A stretch of 64,000 nt of DNA from the NCBI GenBank assembly GCA_019722365.1, contig JADFUC010001916.1, forward strand, positions 62,001 to 126,000, in the 5' to 3' direction. Source of the DNA: Lithospermum erythrorhizon. Lineage: Eukaryota > Streptophyta > Magnoliopsida > Boraginales > Boraginaceae. The notes below the pieces were generated by a model, which was not told where the DNA came from, ran no database searches, and was given only the letters and a program-made list of their open reading frames with translations. Positions 46,201-57,959 of the stretch are shown piece by piece. A program made the translations under genes and the position numbers. Numbering within the stretch: position 1 is the first letter of the stretch; every line of letters begins with the position of its first letter.

Positions 46201-47967
46201 GCTATTATCCTTTGGATGAAGTATACCTTATCTGCTATGATAAAATGAAAATGCTCTTTTTTGCCCCCCTACAATTTAGTTTTGTGTATTTATTAACTTC
46301 ACCCTTTTGGTTTAACTTTAGAATCTTGATGATCAATACTTATTCCCTATATATTTGCTAGAGTGTGAACATTTTGTTTTTACACCATAACAAAGAAAAT
46401 AAGAATTCATCAGGCTTCGATTCCTGATGAAATGCTGTTCAGTGAATTGTATCACATTTCTTAAGCTGTTTATTCAGATTTGCTGCAATGTAAGGTGGAT
46501 ATGCATTTGTGTCAATGCCTCTTCATATGGCTATATGGCTATTAGGATGAGTTTCAGTTGTAGATTAAAATCCAGGCTTGCATTTTTTGATTCTCAGTTT
46601 CTTTTCTGTTTTAAACCTTCCTGCAGTTCTGCCTGATTTTGCTCAAGTATACAGCTTCATTGGCAGCATATTCGATCCAATTGCAAGTGGACACTTGCAG
46701 AAGTTAAAGAAAATGGATCGCATAGATGTTGAAACAGTAAGACTGTCTTCTGTAACGTTAAATTGTTGACACAACCCGTCATATGTAGTTTGGCCTAGTT
46801 CGAACGATAACCATGCTGGTGTGTAACATTAAAGTTGTAAGAACGCATTCCAAATTTATCGTACATTCTTTTACTGTAGTTTTATGCTGGCATATATGTC
46901 AATGTGTCATGTAGGCTCTCAATTTAGCCAAAACAATAAAAATATATATTGACAATGAAATTTTGAGCTATTTAACAATCGCTATTCTCATGCGGATATT
47001 CCTCTTTAGTAACAGTCCTAAGGTTTGTTCAAATGTGCATGATTCATGCAAGCTATTTCAGTGACTCTCCAATCTTCACAATCGTCCCCTTTCGCTCTAA
47101 TATGTTTTCAGACCAAGGGCTTCTTTTTTTCATATTATTTGACATTTTCCCTGCAAAGGAGGAAGAGATCATTTTTATATTTGATGTCCTAGTATCTTTA
47201 TTCAGTCAAGACTCGAGAGTAATTATATTTTCAATTGGTTTTAAATGTTCCTAACTAGGGATCACATCAGTAATTTGGTACCGATTCTAATAGATATAAT
47301 TCACCTAAGTGTATTTTTCACGATCTTGAATGTACCCCTAAAGTATTGTTTCTCGTGCAGGTATTACTATTAATGAGAAACCTCTCCATCAATTTGAGCA
47401 GTCCTGATTTTGAGGAGCATGTAAGTTTATGATTGTAAATGGATTTGATACCTTCGGAGTATGACATATGCTGACTAATGAGGATAATACAGATACTGAT
47501 GTGTTCCATGAACCACACAGCTATAGCTTTTGTTATATTTCGAGTCCTCTATGATTCTGGTAAACAAATAGTCAGTTAAATCTGCTTGAAAGTAGTTAGG
47601 GAGAGAGTAATTTTGGGTCTGGGATGCAAGGACTGATCTCTATGTTGCTACCTGTCCCTGATATGATTTGAGACTCCTTGTCTGATGGTGAGGGTTTTCA
47701 TTATGATATAGAATCTTTGGGTATCCAATCCTCCCCTCCTCTCTGCAATTTAAGAAACCTATTCTAAAGCAGTCAGTTAGATAGTCAGATAATTAACTAG
47801 TAGGATTTTGAAGTAATATCCGCTTGTTAATTCTTCTTAGTTTGCATGTTAATGATTTTCATATGGGTCTGCAGAGAAGGCTTCTCTCATCTTACGAGAT
47901 AGACATGGACAAAGTACATGTTGTAGACGATGTCATCCATGATGGCCTTTCTGGGAATGCTTCTTAA
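43226..47967 (+). CDS. RVE6/RVE8-like: REVEILLE-type single-MYB (SHAQKYF) transcription factor, RVE6/RVE8-like
   Basis: Nuclear clock-associated transcription factor of the RVE4/6/8 (LCL) group. Family members bind evening elements and, with LNK co-activators, switch on evening genes. Exons: 43226-43416, 44429-44486, 45342-45465, 45537-45698, 45776-45898, 46627-46736, 47361-47420, 47875-47967. All introns are GT-AG and phases join without a break, giving 306 residues, the normal family size. The MYB domain spans residues 46-97 ('[20 protein letters not shown]' to '[14 protein letters not shown]'), with SHAQKYF at 86-92. A Pro/Lys-rich segment follows ('[17 protein letters not shown]', 105-121). 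The C-terminal LCL-type region is residues 221-283 ('[17 protein letters not shown]' to 'RRLLSSYE'). The start is the first ATG of an open frame ('[10 protein letters not shown]'). No disruption is seen. I cannot tell RVE4, RVE6 and RVE8 apart without a tree. Confidence 0.95.
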
Positions 47968-48400
47968 TTTCACTGACTTGTTAAACAGGAGAAGTTGCTG
48001 GCTTTTCTTTTGAATTTTTCCGTGACTGAACAGCGGTATTCCTGCAGACTACTACTTGTTTTGAACACTGATAGAAACAAGGCTTGTAAACTATTGAAAC
48101 CAAGAAGTATAGGCCTGCCTGCCACCACTTGGGAGGATTATTCAGTGAACTTATTTCGAAGAATTCAGTTACTGGCAATCGAATTTGTAATGATGTTTGA
48201 GCTCTGATTGTTTGATGACAAAGGCTCTTTTTGCCGGATTGTAAGTATGGACTATTTGAGTTAAGATTGCTTTGCAGTTTCTTCTGTACATATAAATGTA
48301 ACAGTAATGAACCCAGGAGAGTAACTGTAGAAAAGGGAGAAAAATTGATATGCTGAAAGATATTAATGATAATAAGGCTGGTATTAATATGCATCAAAAT
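47968..48400 (+). other. probable 3' UTR of RVE-like gene
   Basis: T-rich sequence after the TAA at 47965-47967. AATAATGA- and AATAAGG-like words near 48305-48375 could serve as poly-A signals. No canonical AATAAA is obvious. The transcript end cannot be fixed from sequence alone. Confidence 0.4.
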
Positions 48401-48989
48401 GTCTCTGTGTGATGTAGTTTCCTCAAGAGTGAGTAAAATATATTATTGTATTGGGTTTCATTTTATTATATTTACATATGATGTCCATCCATATATCATA
48501 TATATTGGGCTCTGTATGTAGTAAGAAAAGATGGTGCAATGTGGCATCGCCATTTTAGTTTATGCTATTGTCTATTGGCATCTTGGCTTTACACCATCAC
48601 TTTTTTGTGTTCAAATCATGAGCCATGTCTTGTACTCGCCTGTCGAAAAGCAACCTGATCATAATTTGTCATCCTTTCGGATTTTTTTTTGGTTTACATA
48701 GTAGGTTTGGATCCTCTAACAGCTCGAACCTAATGTGGATTTACAACGTAAGCAACTCTTGCCATTACACCGTCATACTCACGAGGATGTGGCGTTGTCT
48801 GTATTTTAACTTATAATGTAAATATTATATACAGTACTAACTCCAATATAATTATAAATTGCGGTTGGATAAAATTATTGGAATTAATTGTGAAGCAAGC
48901 ATGAATTTTGTGTAATTGTTATTTTGCCTACATTGACTCATCATCCTCTGATCAAATTTTAGTTGTATGTGGAAATTCATTTTGTTCCT
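48401..48989. other. intergenic, no feature seen
   Basis: AT-rich sequence with no gene or repeat recognised. The plus-strand frame 48625-48816 has no known domain. Confidence 0.5.
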
Positions 48990-49084
48990 GTCAAAGTTTC
49001 AATTAAAAAAAAACTCCAATATAACAAAATAGAGTATCTAACCCAATAGACGGAATATCCATACACAATACATACCCAAAATAC

Positions 49085-49450
49085 TCAAGATATCTCAGAA
49101 AACATAATACTTAAAAGCTGAGGCAACATCCTCGCAGTTACAACTCAAATCCTTAAAGTATAACTCAGAATACACAATTTTTCTAAAGTCATAAAGTCTA
49201 CGAATAACACAACTCCAAAAAAAAATTAAAAAGAAATAAATGATAACTCGAACAAGGACATCAGGGATCTCAAAAAACATAATACTCAAAAGCTGAGGCA
49301 ATATCACCACGCGTTACAACTCCAAATCGCTTAATATAACTTCGGAATACAGTTACAAAGTCATAAAGTCTACGAATAATACAATTCCAAAAAAAAAGAA
49401 ATAATATTAACTTCGAGCGGGGCGTCGGCAATCTCTCGAACCATCCAGCA
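49085..49450. repeat. about 185-bp tandem duplication
   Basis: Two direct copies, about 49085-49265 and 49266-49450. Each holds CATAATACTYAAAAGCTGAGG, a GTTACAACTC block, AGTCATAAAGTCTACGAATA and a poly-A stretch. The copies differ by several substitutions and small indels. The minus-strand frames there are products of the duplication. Confidence 0.8.
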
Positions 49451-49767
49451 AATGGTACTCTCAGATCCAATCCTAATCTGTAGAAGGTGAGTGAGGGAGT
49501 GAGCTATCCACAGCTCCGTAAGTAATCATAACCTGGACATCATATTATAGATGAAGTTAAAACATCAAGTAATGAAATCAAATCATTTGAAAACATATAT
49601 ATTCAAAACTTTTCACAAAATAGCATTATCAAAACATATATTTAAACCACACTTAAATTAGTAGAAATTCCAAAAATCTGTTTCGTTTATTCAAACATAA
49701 TCTATCTATATCGAGAACACCATTTAAGAATATATACAATAAAATAACCGTTACGCTTGAAGCGATT

Positions 49768-49771
<4 letters not shown>

Positions 49772-49810
<39 letters not shown>
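49772..49810. repeat. (AT)n microsatellite
   Basis: Thirty-nine bp of perfect AT dinucleotides near the left end of the solo LTR. It is at a different LTR position from the AT tracts at 12513 and 28088, so it arose independently. Confidence 0.95.
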
Positions 49811-49812
<2 letters not shown>

Positions 49813-50236
49813 TTTGGTGAGGTGGGACAGGAGATAGTATAAGCTGAATAAAATGTCGATATCACCAGAGTAGTATTAAATTAGTACTACCTCCATCCCA
49901 CAAAGATTGTCATTTTAAATTTTTGTTAATCTCTTTGAACTTGGCTAAATATATTTATTTGTATTGTATAATATCTTATAAAAAATATATATTAATGGAA
50001 AGAGTTTGAAAATATAATTTTCATTGATATAATTTTCATCAAGTATTATACAATGAAACAAAATATCTGGTGAAGTTGAAGAGATGAATAAAAGTGCCAA
50101 AGTGGGCCCGATCTTTGTGGATGGAGAGAAAATGTATTATTCGCGGATAATAATATATTTAGAATCGTTTTCATAAAAATTTAAATACAAAAATGGAGAA
50201 ATAAAACCCCACACCAAACATGTCCTACCATCACCC

Positions 50237-50244
50237 TATAAATA
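50237..50244 (+). promoter_or_regulatory. TATA box of Tekay-family solo LTR
   Basis: TATAAATA preceded by a C-rich CACCC and followed about 30 bp later by CCAAAACCCTCACTTT, a plausible transcription start region for plus-strand transcripts. Confidence 0.55.
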
Positions 50245-53200
50245 CCCCCCAAACATCCAAAACCCTCACTTTTTCTTCTTGAAATTGCCCCCCCACTCCT
50301 AATTTTCTTCAATTTTCTTCATTTTATTTTGTGAGATTTTATCTAAGATCCAAGCTTTAAGTGTCCTTTCAATCATCTAATCATCCAAGGTACAAGAAAC
50401 AACTCTTAAACTTTCCTTTTCATGTCTTAAAGTGTCAAGATCATGTTTTGTTTTGTTTTATAATTGGAGAAATTTGGGGAAAAATGGTTATGTTGTTAAA
50501 GATTGAATCTTTATATAATTAACGGTGAATTAAAAATCATATCTTGTTATGAATAATATATTGGAATATTTTAGGAGTAAATCATTGAGGAATAATCATA
50601 TTATGTAGGGGTTTGATTTTGTTTCTAGTTGATTCGGAACATATAAAAATAGAAAATAAATAGAGAATATGTTTCAAAAATTATAAATTTTTCGTTTTTT
50701 AAATAAGTTTTTGTCATAGGAAACAGATCTATGAAAGAAAGTTTTGATTTTTATGTCGTTTTGTATTTATTATGATTTTTGGAAATTACATGGCTAGAAA
50801 GTGTGTAAAATATGAAATAAATATCAAACCTTTGAGAAAAATAGAAATATTACATTTGGAGTTTTGAAACTGTACTATGAGTACCTCGGAACAATCTTGG
50901 AGTGATTTGAATCCGTTTACTATTTTTGATGATTTAATTACTAAAATGTAATTTTAAATCAAAAGAAAATAAATTGGAGTTAAACAAGTAAAAGTTGTAT
51001 TTTTATAGTAGCTAAGAAGGTATAAGAAGGCTAGGTTTCAAAAATTGGAAATTTATAAAGTGGTTTGCTATTTGTTTTGAATTATGGATGTTTAAATGAC
51101 TAGAAATATATTCAAATGGAGTTAAAATGGTAGTAAGTAGTAATTGTAATTTTCCGGGTGTTTGTGGTTAGGCGTGGAGCGTGGGAAAAGACACTTGGAT
51201 TAATTAGGCGAGGCGTTTAATATTGCTAGCCAAGGTGAGTATTTATCTCACGGGTGTAGATTAGTTTACTTCCTCGTGAATGTGTTGAATTTGGTGATAA
51301 TTGTGAACATGTTTATCTATATATTTTTGTGTTGATTGTTTGAGTATGATTAGTTGGTTGAGTAGTTGGGTTGTGTGTGGTGTTTTTGTGAAGTATGTTG
51401 AGTTGTACTATCCGGTATTGCCTTGTACTTCGGTATGAGTGTGGTGTATTTGCCTCGTACCTCGTTACGAGTGTGTTGTTTAGCTTATGTCGACGGACAT
51501 AAGTTTCTCCCTACAGGTTGAGGTTGGTTGTAGGCGCCTTATTTGTTGAAATCCGGATTTATGTTGAGTTGATTGAGTTGTTTAGTTGTGGGTTTGAGTA
51601 GTACTAGTGTTGTTGGCAGAGTTTTGGAGTTGGATGGTCTAGTTGTTTAGTCGTGATGTTTTACATTGTTGGTTGATAAAGTAGAGTTGTTGACTTATTT
51701 GGATATTGCATGTACTCGCTAATGATATTTTTATTTTATTGTGGCCTTGAGTGGGTGTAGTATTGATATCTATCTATTTTATGTGAAGTTAACTATTCTT
51801 ATATTACTTTCTGATTGAGTGTGGGTTAATTTACTCTTGAGATAAGTATTCGCTAAACCCCATAGCTTACACCCTATTCGCTATGGGCGGCATTTTATTT
51901 ATGCCAGGTTGATGGGTGGTGCTTCAGCGTTTTTCGGAATCGTTCGTGTGATCGTGCCTTAGTGCCTAGGTGAGCGACGGGTGGCCGTAGATCCTCACAG
52001 TCTTGTTGTTTTTTTTATTGTAGTTCGGATTTCTATATTATTGTTATTTCGAATTTTCAGACTGTAATGTGGTTGTCGCTTTGTACTTTGGAAGATTGTT
52101 GTATTCTGGTTGTTTTGTATGGTTAGGAAATACCACGATTGATCATTTTCTTAAAAACTGTTCTTCTCAGATGTATATTGTTTTTATTGGTTTATTTAAG
52201 GACAGGTGGGTCTTTTAAATTTGAGTCATCCATCGATTTGGTGACTCTGTTGTCGGGCTGGGCGATTCTAGCCAGCCGTGACGACTTGGGGTTGGTCGTT
52301 ACAGGAGCCGGCTGTGGACAACGAATAGGTTTTCCTCCCTACCTAAGGGAAACTAGGACACCCTCCCTAGAATGAGGCTATGAGTCACACTTTCCCGTGT
52401 CCTTGTTGCCTATGATGTTCGAACAACATCTCACGAGTATCTCTCGATATCCCATGACAATGGATCTCATATTGAGCAAGGCCAAATCATATTCAAATAA
52501 TCTCCACAAAACATAATTAAAACATAGCATACATATCAACTATATAAAAACAGTTCAAAATATCGCGTCAATGTGCCCATGTCAAGTATATAAAATAATT
52601 TAATGCATCACATCAATGTCTCCATATCACACACACACACAAATCAATATATTGTCTCAAAGTGCCCATTTCATAAATCATTTTCCTTCTTGACCAATTT
52701 AGAAAACATATATAATAGTATTCGTTAAAACAAGATTGCATAACTCAAAGTACATTTTCCAAAAGTATAATTTCTTTATAAAAATAGTTTGACAAGATAA
52801 TTTATAAATGTATATTTTTAAGTATCAAAATAACTAGACATGGTACAACCACTCACCTCAAATAGCAATTCTCACTAGTCCGAATCTCCTAATCCGGTCT
52901 CAATCCGATCCCTCAACATCTAAGTAACATCAACAATAGAAAGCATAAATATTAGATTTGATATCGAGCCTACGTAATACCATCTAATTCTTCATAGACC
53001 TTAACTTCAATATTCTTCGTTACCCAAACATCCGCTATCTTATAATATAACACCAAAAATTATAAACTACCATCCGAGATTATTAATACCATTAATTTCA
53101 ACCCTTAAATCGAATATTCTTTTATTATTCTTAAATCAAATCAATGATATTATCCTAAAAAATCTTAACAAAAATCATCATCCAACTTAACCCATATTAA

Positions 53201-53477
53201 TCAATTAAATTGATAATCTCTTCTAATTCACAAATCATAAGAACTAACCCAAAATAATATAATTGATTAAGATTAAAATTAAAGCTTACCCTTGCTCTCA
53301 AATTACCAATATCCGCACAAGTCTTCTAAGAGGGAGGAAGAATTCGCGACTTGTGACAAAAGCGGAGAGATTCGTTTGGGTTGGGGTTGATTTACGGCAG
53401 GGGGAATGGCTTGAGGTTCTATTTGGGTAGGTAGATACATTGTTTAGGGGTTTTGGATATCTGGGATAAGGGTGGGG

Positions 53478-54661
53478 CAGGGCGGATTCATAAGGTATTC
53501 AGGATATTCAATGAATACCATGTAAAAAAAGAAAATAGTTCAGATGGTATTATTGTTCAACTTTCAAATTAGAGGTTTAGTGTTCAATTCTTTGCACAAC
53601 CAATGGAAAAATAAAGAAGACCTTTCTCTCCAATAACCCCACTCCCACGTTCATTATCTCTTGATGAATTAGAAGGTCTTGGTATTTAGAAGTCATTACA
53701 AATTTGTAAGATTGGCCCCGGTCGTTAGGTTTTTTTTTAAAAGAAAAAAAAAGAAAAGAAAAAAAAATTTCTCTACCCAAAGAGCCCTTCCTCACTCTCC
53801 CTGCTCTTCCAAAACAAGTACAAATAATAATTAAATCTTAGTTTGTGTGGTATGAACAAGCCAGGAGGTTTTCGGCATTTTCTAAACAAATACAAACTTT
53901 ATTCTTATCTCCAATTAGTACTCATCTATCTACGTTACCTAAGTATAGATATTTGTGGTGATTTATTTGACTGATTCCTTAATGTCATTACAGTATATAA
54001 ATAAAAGCTAGTTCGGTAGAAGTTACTGGAATAATACATCAAATCATATAGTATTTACTATATTCTAGTTACAAGTTGAGTTATAATTCTTGATTTTTCG
54101 ATTACAATTTTGTTTTCAATTTTAATTTTCAGTTTAATTTCAATTTTAATTTCAATTTTGATTTCAATTTCAGTTTCAATTTGGTATTAGTTAATAAGAA
54201 CTTTATTGATTAATTACTTTGGTTGCTTAGTTAATTACTTCCAATAATTTTAATTTTCTTTTTACTCAACAAAAATAAATTTAAGTAAAATTGATTTTGA
54301 TCTATTTGTTTGGCATATGTTATGTTCTTTTATCCGTATGAATTGATTTGTTTTCTCTTGTCATGTACTTTTATTTGGACGTAATGAATCTTGAAGAGAG
54401 TTTGATAGCTTAATGATTGATTGGTGACTTACATAGAGAAAAGTGTTTAGCACCATTGATGATCGTAATATTATTAGCCGATTTCAATTAATGAAGAGAA
54501 GAATGATGATAAAGTTGTAGTTTTAATGGTCGTTACTTTTCCTTTATGTAATATTGATAGCTTTTAAAAAATCGTTTAATCTCATTATTTTCATTTACTA
54601 TAATTTTTATATTTTGGATTATGAAATGAATACCCATGTTTCAATTACGGATCCGTCCTTG
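53478..54661. mobile_element. small non-autonomous hAT-like element
   Basis: The left end CAGGGCGGATTC and the inverse of the right end CAAGGACGGATCCG are similar to the CAGGGGCGGATCC-type termini of plant Tip100-like hAT elements. The length is 1.18 kb with no transposase. Flanking 8-mers GGGTGGGG (53470-53477) and AAGTGAGG (54662-54669) agree at five of eight positions, all differences being G/A. Inside are an A-rich tract (53740-53770) and a TTTCAATTTCAATT-type simple repeat (54105-54185). Confidence 0.55.
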
Positions 54662-55327
54662 AAGTGAGGATTAATTGGGTTTGGGTTTCACGAGGATTTG
54701 GGGGTTTGGCTTATCTTAAAAATTTTCACTCTTTTACCCTAAACTTTCTAACAATTATATTTTTTTATCCTCAAATTTCATATTCTAATCTTAAGGGTCT
54801 CTATTCTTTTATAATAAACTAGTCCAATAATATAATCTCAATTAAAATTCATGTCGAGCCCTAAGAATTCTAAAATCAATTTAATTAATTACTACTATTA
54901 ATATCCGAATAACTGTAGTATTGAAATTTGAACCAAGCGTTAACTTCAGCGGCTCTTCTCTCGAGTTGGATGGCTCAGCCCATTGAATTTGGGCACCGCC
55001 TGCAGCCCTTTCGTGGGGTCGAGTCCGGCCTTGTATTTGCGATCCATTTTTTGGAGGGCACAATCTCGTTGGGCCCGATCACGGATTGAACCATTTATTT
55101 ATGGGATTATCATTTGCCCTAGACCGCCCATTTTACATGGGTCGGATCTTGGTATGGGTAGTGCTTTGCAATTTCTCATACCCAACGGCGCCTTAACTCG
55201 CCATTAATGTCGGGGGCGTTTACCTCTGAGCCGCCCGTTCATATCTTGGCCATCGTGCTAACGACTTTTTTAGGTGCTCCTCCTCTTTCTTCGTCCTCCT
55301 TTTAAATTTGAAAAGGTTTCCTTTGTT

Positions 55328-55335
55328 TATAAATT
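55328..55335 (+). promoter_or_regulatory. TATA-like box before antisense ORF (Tat#2)
   Basis: TATAAATT, 111 bp upstream of the ATG at 55439. The counterpart in Tat#1 is at 29889-29896. Confidence 0.45.
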
Positions 55336-55438
55336 GAGAAGATCGCATGTAGAGCTCCCCTCATTTCATACTTAGCAATTTTTCTTCCTTCCCTTCTCCG
55401 AAGTTCTCTAGTACTCAGAAAAACTCCTTCTTCCCACC

Positions 55439-55930
55439 ATGGCATGTAAGAAGCGTACCATTAGGAAGATGTCCCCTCCTCGAAAGAGGACTAAATCCGT
55501 TAGGGGGAATGAAGTTTCCCTATCCTTCCTCTTCTCCTTCTCACTCTCTCGCCCCTTCTTGACCAAGGGATCATGCAAAGGATGGCCAACCTGGGTCTTG
55601 GTTCTCAGGCTTCTCAAGAGTATTCTAGGATGTGGCTTAAGGTATTTTCTACCGCCACAGTTACATGCCGTGTTTTTCCTATCGAGGGTTTGACTTTCCT
55701 TTCTTCTTTTCCAAAGCTGCCTCTACCCGGCCAACCCTGGATACGAGCGAGTTGGTCTGTAAGCCTCAAGGGGAGGCGTTGGGCAAGTACAGGATCTTCC
55801 CAGTGAGCAGCCATCATGGACACAGCCTTTGCTGGAATAGGATTTGAGGAAGGCCCAGGCGGAGAGGGATGCTACTGACCGGTCCGCCCTTGCCGCCCAT
55901 CAAGAAAAGGAGGGCCTGCGTAAAGCCTAT
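55439..55930 (+). pseudogene. Tat antisense ORF (aORF) in Tat#2
   Basis: The ATG at 55439 opens an 84-codon frame starting 'MACKKRTIRKMSPPRKRTKS', a strongly basic start that could act as a nuclear signal. Overlapping plus-strand frames continue it: 'LGLGSQASQEYSRMWLKVFS' in 55573-55806, then an Ala/Glu-rich coiled-coil-like piece near 55850-55930. Frame changes suggest decay. It is opposite in sense to gag-pol and lies beyond integrase. Its function is unknown. Confidence 0.5.
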
Positions 55931-56649
55931 TGCCAAAATAGCCCCCTCCCGTGTCTCTATATTAGTGTCGTTGTCCTATCGGACTTTGTCCTGAATTTTT
56001 AGGCCCAAGTTCCACCACTCACCGGTTGCAGTTGAGGTATGCGCTTAGTTGCTTGTGGCTCCCCTGCCCCCAATTCTTTGAATCCTCCAGCCCCTTAGGC
56101 TAAAGGTTTTGTTTTTTCTTCTTTTATTCTATAATCATGTACTCTTTCCCATTGCTTGGGGGGTTTATTAATATATTTCCACTTTTTGCCTCCTCGCACA
56201 TATTCTTTTATACATATTTCCATTGATGTTTTGTTCTTTAAGTTCTATTTATTGTTTGTTTGGTATTTAATCCTCCATATTGTCCGGGCTCGCCTCTCCA
56301 GGACCATAGGCTCGAGGATGATCTTAGCATTTTATGGCTAGGGTCTACCTTATAGAGTTTTGTATTCATGTTCTCAAGCATAGGGGATGTAGACCATTGA
56401 CGATGGGATGAATTGCACATGACACATCTCCCTTTACCCAGAGCCTCCTCCTTGTCCAATGCAAGGGGACTTGGCTCTCTGTCCAGTCGAGGCTGATAGG
56501 ATGTAAACATTTAGTTAGATTTACACCAAATTGCTTGTTCGTCGGTCTACTCTAGTCAACCAGGTGCAATTGATACTCTACCCACGTAGAACTTGTTGAA
56601 TATTCAAGATGGTTTTGACTAAACCAAGTCTTTTATTAATAATAAGGGG

Positions 56650-57840
56650 AATACAAAAACGGGCTTATGTACTATTCTTCGGTGGCATATGTTCCATGAC
56701 CGCGGAACCTGACGCCCTTCTAGGGTTTCTAGTTCATGTCTGGTCCCACAACTCTCTAAACAAGGTATGGGCCCTTATAGGGGACTCCAGCTTTCCGGGC
56801 TCTCCATGAGTGGATGCTTGTCCTGCTTTGAGGACCAGATCTCCCACCAGGAATTGTGTGGCTCGAACTCTTTCGTTGTAGTGGCGGCTACCTCACCTTA
56901 GCCGTGCCATCTTGCTCGGCCGCGGCGGCCTCTTTCCTTCAAAGAGGTCCAAGTTGAGCCACAACCCCTGCTCATTTGCCAGCTCGTCATAATATGATAC
57001 TTTCCAAGTGAATCTCCACCTGCAACAGGGCATCAGATCCATATACGAAGCTGAAGGGGGGCTCCCCTCATGATGGGATTTGGTGTCATCCAGAAGGACC
57101 ATAACACTGTTGGAAGCTCCTGGTCCCAACAGCCTCCTTCCTCCTGGAGCCGTTTCTTGATGCCCTTGAAGATTACCCGGTTCATCACTTCCACCTGTCC
57201 ATTGGCCTGAGGATATGACACGAAGCCTCGGTGTTGTATATCCATTTCCCAACCTGAGTCTTCAATTTTGACTATGGTGCGTCTTATTGTGGGTGACTAA
57301 CACACAGGGTACCAGACAGTAAGATCTCTTTTGAAGCGGTATACCTACTCTTGGTCCTGTCGGGTACACGGCTTCGCTTCTACCCATTTGGTGAAGTAGT
57401 ATATCACCAAGATGGTGTACCTCTTTCCCATAGGTGTCCTCGGGAGATCTCCTACAATATCCACACCCCCATTGGTAAAAGGGCACCTGGGAACATCATG
57501 CTAACCATCTTGTGGGCAGGCTGATGATGGATGCTAGCGTGTCTCGACAGCCATCACGTCTCGGACATGATCTTTTGAGCATCCTTATCTGAGGGCCAAA
57601 ATATCTAGCTAGGGATCTTTGAGTCAGGCCTTCCCGTTGATGCGGCAGCACATGCCCCATGCATCTCCTCGACCACCGTCAGTCCTTCCTTTTTTGGGTG
57701 ATGTGTGGCTTGACGGACCACGAAAAGACCTTAGGTAGAGGACCCCCTCAACAGGTATATCTGAGCTTTGCCTCACGTATCTTATTAGCCACGGGATCTC
57801 CGGGAAGGACACGGGTTCTCGAGGAATCCAAAATAGCACG
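56650..57840 (-). pseudogene. Tat#2 integrase
   Basis: The frame 57839-57624 holds the N-terminal zinc region ('GVLYLRSFRGPS'). The minus strand near 57440-57370 reads 'GKRYTILVIYYFTKWVEAKP', the first catalytic block. The frame 57245-57033 has 'MDIQHRGFVSYPQANGQVEV' with the catalytic Glu, and 'WSFWMTPNP'. The end near 56690 has 'LETLEGRQVPRSWN'. It is better preserved than in Tat#1 but still frameshifted. Confidence 0.85.
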
Positions 57841-57959
57841 GTACCGTGAATTGGGTGCTACTCCCCGCCCTGGGCATTATCCGTTACATCCTTTGTCGAA
57901 AGGCTTCTTTTGCTACCCATTCCACGGGGTGGGTGGAGTAATCATGCCCTTGTAGCCAA

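Larger units (their letters stand above)
49740..52303 (+). mobile_element. Tekay-family solo LTR, plus orientation
   Basis: The start TAAAATAACCGTTACG corresponds to the inverse of ACGTAACGGGTTATTTCA at the end of the LTR at 27159-29553. The end GTCGTTACA corresponds to the inverse of TGTAACGAC. Between them, CGTTTGGTGAGGTGGGAC (49811) and AATATATTTAGAATCGTTTTC (50153) match the same LTR in inverse orientation. Middle parts differ, so it is another subfamily. The length, about 2.56 kb, is near that of the others. No primer-binding site or gag follows, so it is a solo LTR. The frame at 52139-52375 is not a gene. Confidence 0.75.
48990..54900 (-). mobile_element. old LTR-like block, host of two younger insertions (tentative)
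   Basis: The flanks of the Tekay-family solo LTR (48990-49739 and 52304-53477) and the sequence after the hAT-like element (54662-54900) look like one broken, minus-oriented LTR or LTR-like repeat. They share no coding domain. A splice-donor-like GGTAAGCTT occurs on the minus strand near 53290, and the stretches on either side of each insertion have matching character. No second copy is in the window, so class and ends are unknown. Confidence 0.35.

Noticed and set aside
47981..48397. 138-codon minus-strand frame at the 3' end of the RVE-like gene
   Set aside because: It overlaps the probable 3' UTR, has no domain, and is more likely chance.
52139..52375. 78-codon plus-strand frame
   Set aside because: It lies in the end of the Tekay-family solo LTR and has no domain.
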